From an uncultured Bacteroidota bacterium (lineage in GTDB: Bacteria > Bacteroidota > Bacteroidia > B-17B0 > Aurantibacillaceae), in contig CALMVZ010000011.1 of assembly GCA_937873155.1 (NCBI GenBank), forward strand, positions 124,001 to 188,000: a DNA stretch of 64,000 nt, read 5' to 3'. Positions 60,458 to 64,000 of this stretch are shown here, one piece after another. A program made the translations under genes and the position numbers. The number at the start of each line of letters is the position of its first letter. The first letter of the stretch is position 1. Under the pieces are notes generated by a model, which ran no database searches, was not told the origin of the DNA, and worked only from the letters and a program-made list of their open reading frames with translations.

Positions 60458-63400
60458 ATGGAATACCACTTCAGGGAAATAGAAGCAAAATGGCAGAAGA
60501 TTTGGAAGGAAAAAAAACCTTTCAAAGCAGAGAATAATTCTTCAAAACCAAAATATTACGTACTCGATATGTTTCCGTATCCATCAGGAGCGGGACTGCA
60601 TGTTGGCCATCCTTTAGGATATATTGCCTCTGATATCATGTCGCGCTACAAACGCCACAAAGGATTCAATGTATTACATCCGATGGGCTGGGATAGCTTT
60701 GGTTTGCCGGCTGAGCAATATGCCATTCAAACCGGGCAACATCCTGCGGTTACAACAGAACAAAATATTGCACGATACAAAGATCAGATGAATAAGATCG
60801 GTTTCAGTTTCGATTGGGACCGTGAAATAAAAACATCAGATCCGGAATATTATAAATGGACACAGTGGGTGTTCATTCAAATTTTTAATTCGTGGTACAA
60901 TCCACGCTGTAATAAAGCGGAACATATTGATTCTTTAATTAAGATATTTGAAACGGAAGGTTACAAAGGTTTAACGCATGACATTTTAACCGGCGATATT
61001 GAAAAAGAGCTTTCTGCATTTACACCTGAACAATGGAAAGCGTTTGATGAAAAGAAACGCAGCGATATCTTAATGAATTTCCGTCTCGCGTATTTAGGAG
61101 AAGCTTACGTGAATTGGTGTCCCGCCTTAGGAACTGTTCTTGCGAATGATGAAGTGAAAGATGGCGTTAGCGAACGCGGCGGACATCCTGTTGAAAGAAA
61201 ATTAATGAAACAATGGAGCATGCGCATCACTGCTTATGCACAACGGTTGTTGGACGGATTAGATAAAATTGACTGGACTGAAAGTTTAAAAGACTCTCAG
61301 AGATATTGGATCGGAAGAAGTGAAGGAACCAGTTTGAAATTCAGCCTCAACCCCAACCCTTCTCCAAAGGAGAAGGGAGCAAAACCTCACTGGCAAACTG
61401 CGGATCCTTCGATATATGCTGCGCTAAAGCAATTTGCAAGAAGCAATCGCCAACCACAGACTGAGGCTGAAGATAAACTTTGGCAGGCCGTTCGCAATAA
61501 TCAATTGGGTTCGAAATTCAGAAGGCAGCATGCTATAGGAGTGTATATAGCAGATTTTGTTTGTCTTGAGAAATCACTCATCATTGAAGTTGACGGAGAA
61601 ATTCATAATGAAACAAAAGAATACGATGCACAAAGAACTGAAATTTTAAACCGAATAGGGTTTGAAGTGATTCGTTTTACGAATAAAGAGATCATTCATG
61701 ATCTCGAAAAAGTACTTGATGCAATCAAAACAAAACTATCTCTCTCCCCCTCTACTTTGGAGAGGGGGCCAGGGGGTGAGGCGGAAAAGCCATATACGAT
61801 AGAAGTATTTACAACAAGACCCGATACAATTTTTGGTGTTTCGTTTGTTACACTTGCGCCTGAACATGAATTAGTAGATAAGATCACAACCAAAGAACAA
61901 AAAGCGGCGGTTGATGATTATGTTACGAAAGCAAAGAACAGAAGTGAAAGAGAAAGACAAGCGGATGTAAATAAAGTGAGCGGTGTTTTTACAGGAGCTT
62001 ATGTTGAGCATCCATTCTTAAAAAAATTAATTCCTATTTGGGTTGGAGATTATGTATTGGCCGGATATGGAACAGGCGCTGTGATGGCAGTTCCTGCCCA
62101 TGATGAGCGCGATTTTAAATTTGCATCACATTTTGGCCTGGAGAAACCTCAAGTTATTACACCAACGACAGAACATGATTTTGAAAAAGGATCATGGGAT
62201 GAGAAAGAAGGAAAAATGATCAATTCTGATTTCTTAAATGGTCTGGATGTAAAAGCTGCCATTAAAAAAGCGATCGCTGAAATTGAAAATAAGAATTTAG
62301 GAAAAGGAAAAATAAATTACCGTCTACGCGATGCTGTTTTCGGCAGGCAACGTTATTGGGGAGAACCGATTCCTATTTTCTATAAAGATGGGATTCCACA
62401 AGCGCTTCCTGAAAATGAATTGCCTTTAATATTACCTGAAGTAGATAAATATTTACCAACCGAAGATGGCGAACCACCATTAGGCCGCGCGAAAGACTGG
62501 AAATACAAAAACCAATACGACTACGAACTAACAACAATGCCAGGCTGGGCAGGAAGCTCATGGTATTTCCTCCGTTATATGGACGCTAAGAACAGTGGGC
62601 AGTTTGCCAGTAGGCAGTTGGCAGATTATTGGGGGAATGTTGATCTATATATAGGAGGAAGCGAACATGCTACCGGACATCTATTATATGTACGTTTCTG
62701 GACCAAATTTTTGCATGACTTAAATTTTATTTCTGTTGATGAACCAGCGCAGAAGTTGATCAACCAGGGGATGATACAGGGGACTTCTGAGAAAATTTGC
62801 AAACTAGGTATGGCAGGAGTTCAAGCTCCAGATTCAGATAAAATTGGGAAAAACTATGCTATGGCTAATCATGTTTATTACTTAAGTAATAAAAATTTAG
62901 TATCGCATATTATATCTGCAGATAAAAGTTATCACATATTCATTAGTGCGGATTTAATTCAAAAATTTCCAAATAAGTTTAGGTTCGACGGCACATTCTC
63001 TTTGGAAGAAGTCATGGAATCAAGATTAAGACATGACGAAATTGTACGAATACTTTCTCCTTCTAATATTCCAGTTAGTTATATTGATCAAGAAAAAGGT
63101 TTAAACTTCATGCAATTCATTGGTTGGTATAAACAAATAAATAATATATTGACCAATGAAAATCATGGTATTTTTCATCAAAACACAATTTTTGCTTGCG
63201 AAGGTGGTTATTGGCAATTTGATAGTGAAAAATATGATTTTTCGTTTGTTAAGCTAAGTGAAGGTTCAAGTAAGTTTAAAAATTTCCAAGAGCCTGAAAA
63301 AATGTCGAAGTCAAAATGGAATGTTGTTTCTCCTGATGACATTTGCGAAAAGTTCGGCGCTGATACTTTACGTTTGTATGAAATGTTTTTAGGTCCGCTT

Positions 63401-63967
63401 GAGCAAAGTAAGCCTTGGAATACGAATGGCATCACGGGTGTTTCCGGTTTCTTAAAGAAATTATGGAAGTTGTATGTGAATGGGACCAGTGAAGAAGCTC
63501 CTACAAAAGCAGAATTAAAAACATTACATAAAACAATAAAGAAAATTACAGAAGACATTGAGCGTTTCTCTTTCAATACATCGGTGAGTAATTTTATGAT
63601 CTGCGTGAATGAATTGACCGATCAGAAATGTAATAAGCGTCAGATCCTGGAACCGCTTTTAATTTTGGTTTCTCCTTACGCCCCACACATCGCTGAAGAG
63701 TTGTGGGAACAATTAGGCCATAAAGAAAGTATTGCTTTAGCACCATTCCCTCTATTCAATGAAACGTATTTAGTGGAAGATAATTTCAATTACCCTATTT
63801 CTTTTAATGGTAAAACCCGTTTCAATATTGAAATGCCGGTAACACTTACCAATGCTGAAATTGAGAAGTTGGTTATGGAAGCCGAGCAAACGCAAAAATA
63901 TTTAGAGGGAAAACAACCTAAAAAGGTGATCATTGTCCCTAAAAAAATTGTGAATATTGTAGTTTAG
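60458..63967 (+). CDS. leuS: Leucyl-tRNA synthetase carrying an in-frame DUF559 nuclease insertion
   Basis: 1169 residues against about 920-950 usual in Bacteroidota. The catalytic core is intact: HVGH at 48-51, [14 protein letters not shown] near 87, KMSKS at 948-952, and an anticodon-binding domain. The CP1 editing domain begins normally ([15 protein letters not shown], ending at residue 295). It is then interrupted by about 146 residues (297-442) and resumes with [16 protein letters not shown]. The inserted part is a DUF559 domain with D366, E377, D379 and H383. A second region before KMSKS (about 770-940) matches a lineage-typical insertion. Whether editing survives is open. As the only leuS in view it should be essential, so the insertion must be tolerated or removed. 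Confidence 0.93.
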   Translation: MEYHFREIEAKWQKIWKEKKPFKAENNSSKPKYYVLDMFPYPSGAGLHVGHPLGYIASDIMSRYKRHKGFNVLHPMGWDSFGLPAEQYAIQTGQHPAVTTEQNIARYKDQMNKIGFSFDWDREIKTSDPEYYKWTQWVFIQIFNSWYNPRCNKAEHIDSLIKIFETEGYKGLTHDILTGDIEKELSAFTPEQWKAFDEKKRSDILMNFRLAYLGEAYVNWCPALGTVLANDEVKDGVSERGGHPVERKLMKQWSMRITAYAQRLLDGLDKIDWTESLKDSQRYWIGRSEGTSLKFSLNPNPSPKEKGAKPHWQTADPSIYAALKQFARSNRQPQTEAEDKLWQAVRNNQLGSKFRRQHAIGVYIADFVCLEKSLIIEVDGEIHNETKEYDAQRTEILNRIGFEVIRFTNKEIIHDLEKVLDAIKTKLSLSPSTLERGPGGEAEKPYTIEVFTTRPDTIFGVSFVTLAPEHELVDKITTKEQKAAVDDYVTKAKNRSERERQADVNKVSGVFTGAYVEHPFLKKLIPIWVGDYVLAGYGTGAVMAVPAHDERDFKFASHFGLEKPQVITPTTEHDFEKGSWDEKEGKMINSDFLNGLDVKAAIKKAIAEIENKNLGKGKINYRLRDAVFGRQRYWGEPIPIFYKDGIPQALPENELPLILPEVDKYLPTEDGEPPLGRAKDWKYKNQYDYELTTMPGWAGSSWYFLRYMDAKNSGQFASRQLADYWGNVDLYIGGSEHATGHLLYVRFWTKFLHDLNFISVDEPAQKLINQGMIQGTSEKICKLGMAGVQAPDSDKIGKNYAMANHVYYLSNKNLVSHIISADKSYHIFISADLIQKFPNKFRFDGTFSLEEVMESRLRHDEIVRILSPSNIPVSYIDQEKGLNFMQFIGWYKQINNILTNENHGIFHQNTIFACEGGYWQFDSEKYDFSFVKLSEGSSKFKNFQEPEKMSKSKWNVVSPDDICEKFGADTLRLYEMFLGPLEQSKPWNTNGITGVSGFLKKLWKLYVNGTSEEAPTKAELKTLHKTIKKITEDIERFSFNTSVSNFMICVNELTDQKCNKRQILEPLLILVSPYAPHIAEELWEQLGHKESIALAPFPLFNETYLVEDNFNYPISFNGKTRFNIEMPVTLTNAEIEKLVMEAEQTQKYLEGKQPKKVIIVPKKIVNIVV
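61345..61781 (+). mobile_element. Inverted-repeat-bounded DUF559 nuclease cassette inside leuS
   Basis: Left end: CCTCAACCCCAACCC, then a TTCTCC-AAA-GGAGAA hairpin (61345-61377). The right end (61741-61781), read on the opposite strand, starts CCTCACCCCCTGG and continues CCCCCTCTCCAAAG. The two ends are thus imperfect inverted repeats of about 35-40 bases, each with its own hairpin. Between them is a complete DUF559 domain ([56 protein letters not shown]). Codons run through both repeats without a stop (left reads [10 protein letters not shown], right [12 protein letters not shown]), so host translation continues. Mobility is inferred, not shown. Confidence 0.65.
62593..62624. repeat. GGCAG-rich direct repeat patch within leuS
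   Basis: GGGCAGTTTGCC, TAGGCAGTT and GGCAG follow each other within 32 bases, encoding [11 protein letters not shown] where other enzymes have unrelated residues. It is length-neutral. It may be a short mobile-repeat trace or chance. Confidence 0.3.
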
Positions 63968-63979
63968 CCTACATCCGGT

Positions 63980-63998
63980 CATTCTGAACTTGTTTCAG
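63980..63998. repeat. CATTCTGAACTTGTTTCAG repeat downstream of leuS, cut by window edge
   Basis: Same consensus as the repeats at 31.6 and 57.8 kb. It starts 12 bases after the leuS stop and continues beyond the window. Confidence 0.6.
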
Positions 63999-64000
63999 CA

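Noticed and set aside
61345-61781. Intein in leuS
   Set aside because: No splicing motifs (N-terminal Cys/Ser block, C-terminal His-Asn followed by Cys/Ser/Thr) are present at the junctions; the ends encode simple repeat-derived residues.
62740-63290. Extra ~170 residues before KMSKS in leuS as a second mobile insertion
   Set aside because: Bacteroidota LeuRS normally carry an insertion at this position, it has no inverted ends, and the flanking motifs are typical. I treat it as lineage normal.

Overview
The window is a chromosomal piece of a Bacteroidota bacterium. The evidence is repeated C-terminal secretion tails of the type IX system (T9SS, pattern YPNP...GxYFV), promoters with the Bacteroidota -7 box TAnnTTTG, a lineage-typical methionyl-tRNA synthetase with KISTS in place of KMSKS, and families of palindromic intergenic repeats. 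The DNA is AT-rich. A chorismate dehydratase (mqnA) points to menaquinone synthesis by the futalosine route. I saw no rRNA, tRNA or CRISPR array, and I do not assign a genus.

Layout. 0-10 kb: metG (cut by the window edge), a secreted protein, a large secreted metalloprotease, a 74-residue zinc-ribbon protein, and a very large surface phosphoesterase-like protein split by one in-frame TGA. 10-20.7 kb: orphan histidine kinase, LpxH-like hydrolase plus glycosyltransferase, a surface purple-acid-phosphatase-like protein, a di-haem peroxidase and a lipid kinase. 20.7-29 kb: a secreted deacetylase-like protein, then a tight four-gene operon (TolC-like barrel fused to a glycosidase-like TIM barrel, HlyD-like adaptor, TackOD1/degenerate-GGDEF protein, membrane GT2 synthase). 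It looks like a complete synthase-dependent exopolysaccharide export machine with an unusual regulator. 29-39 kb: mqnA, purM, a large membrane-anchored beta-propeller protein, a TPR protein that lost its phosphatase domain beside a one-protein restriction-modification island with its own HTH regulator, rnhB and two peroxiredoxins.

40-43.3 kb holds small secreted proteins. 43.4-56.3 kb is a phosphate-acquisition cluster: an OmpR/PhoB-family regulator, a TonB-dependent receptor, two paralogous T9SS beta-helix proteins, a degenerate receiver regulator, a Pit permease, an OprP/O-type porin and a second Pit permease. Five promoters here carry tandem TAA-type half-sites exactly 11 bp apart, the last always 18 bp before the TTTG of the -7 box. 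I read this as the PHO box of this lineage. 56.5-64 kb: an SRPBCC protein, an SDR enzyme, two LPS-type glycosyltransferases, a nitrilase-family amidase and leuS.

The leuS gene contains an in-frame insertion of about 438 bp, bounded by inverted repeats, that encodes an apparently intact DUF559 nuclease domain inside the editing region of an essential enzyme. The strongest leads for something undescribed are the phased operator arrays, this nuclease insertion, and the TackOD1 exopolysaccharide operon.
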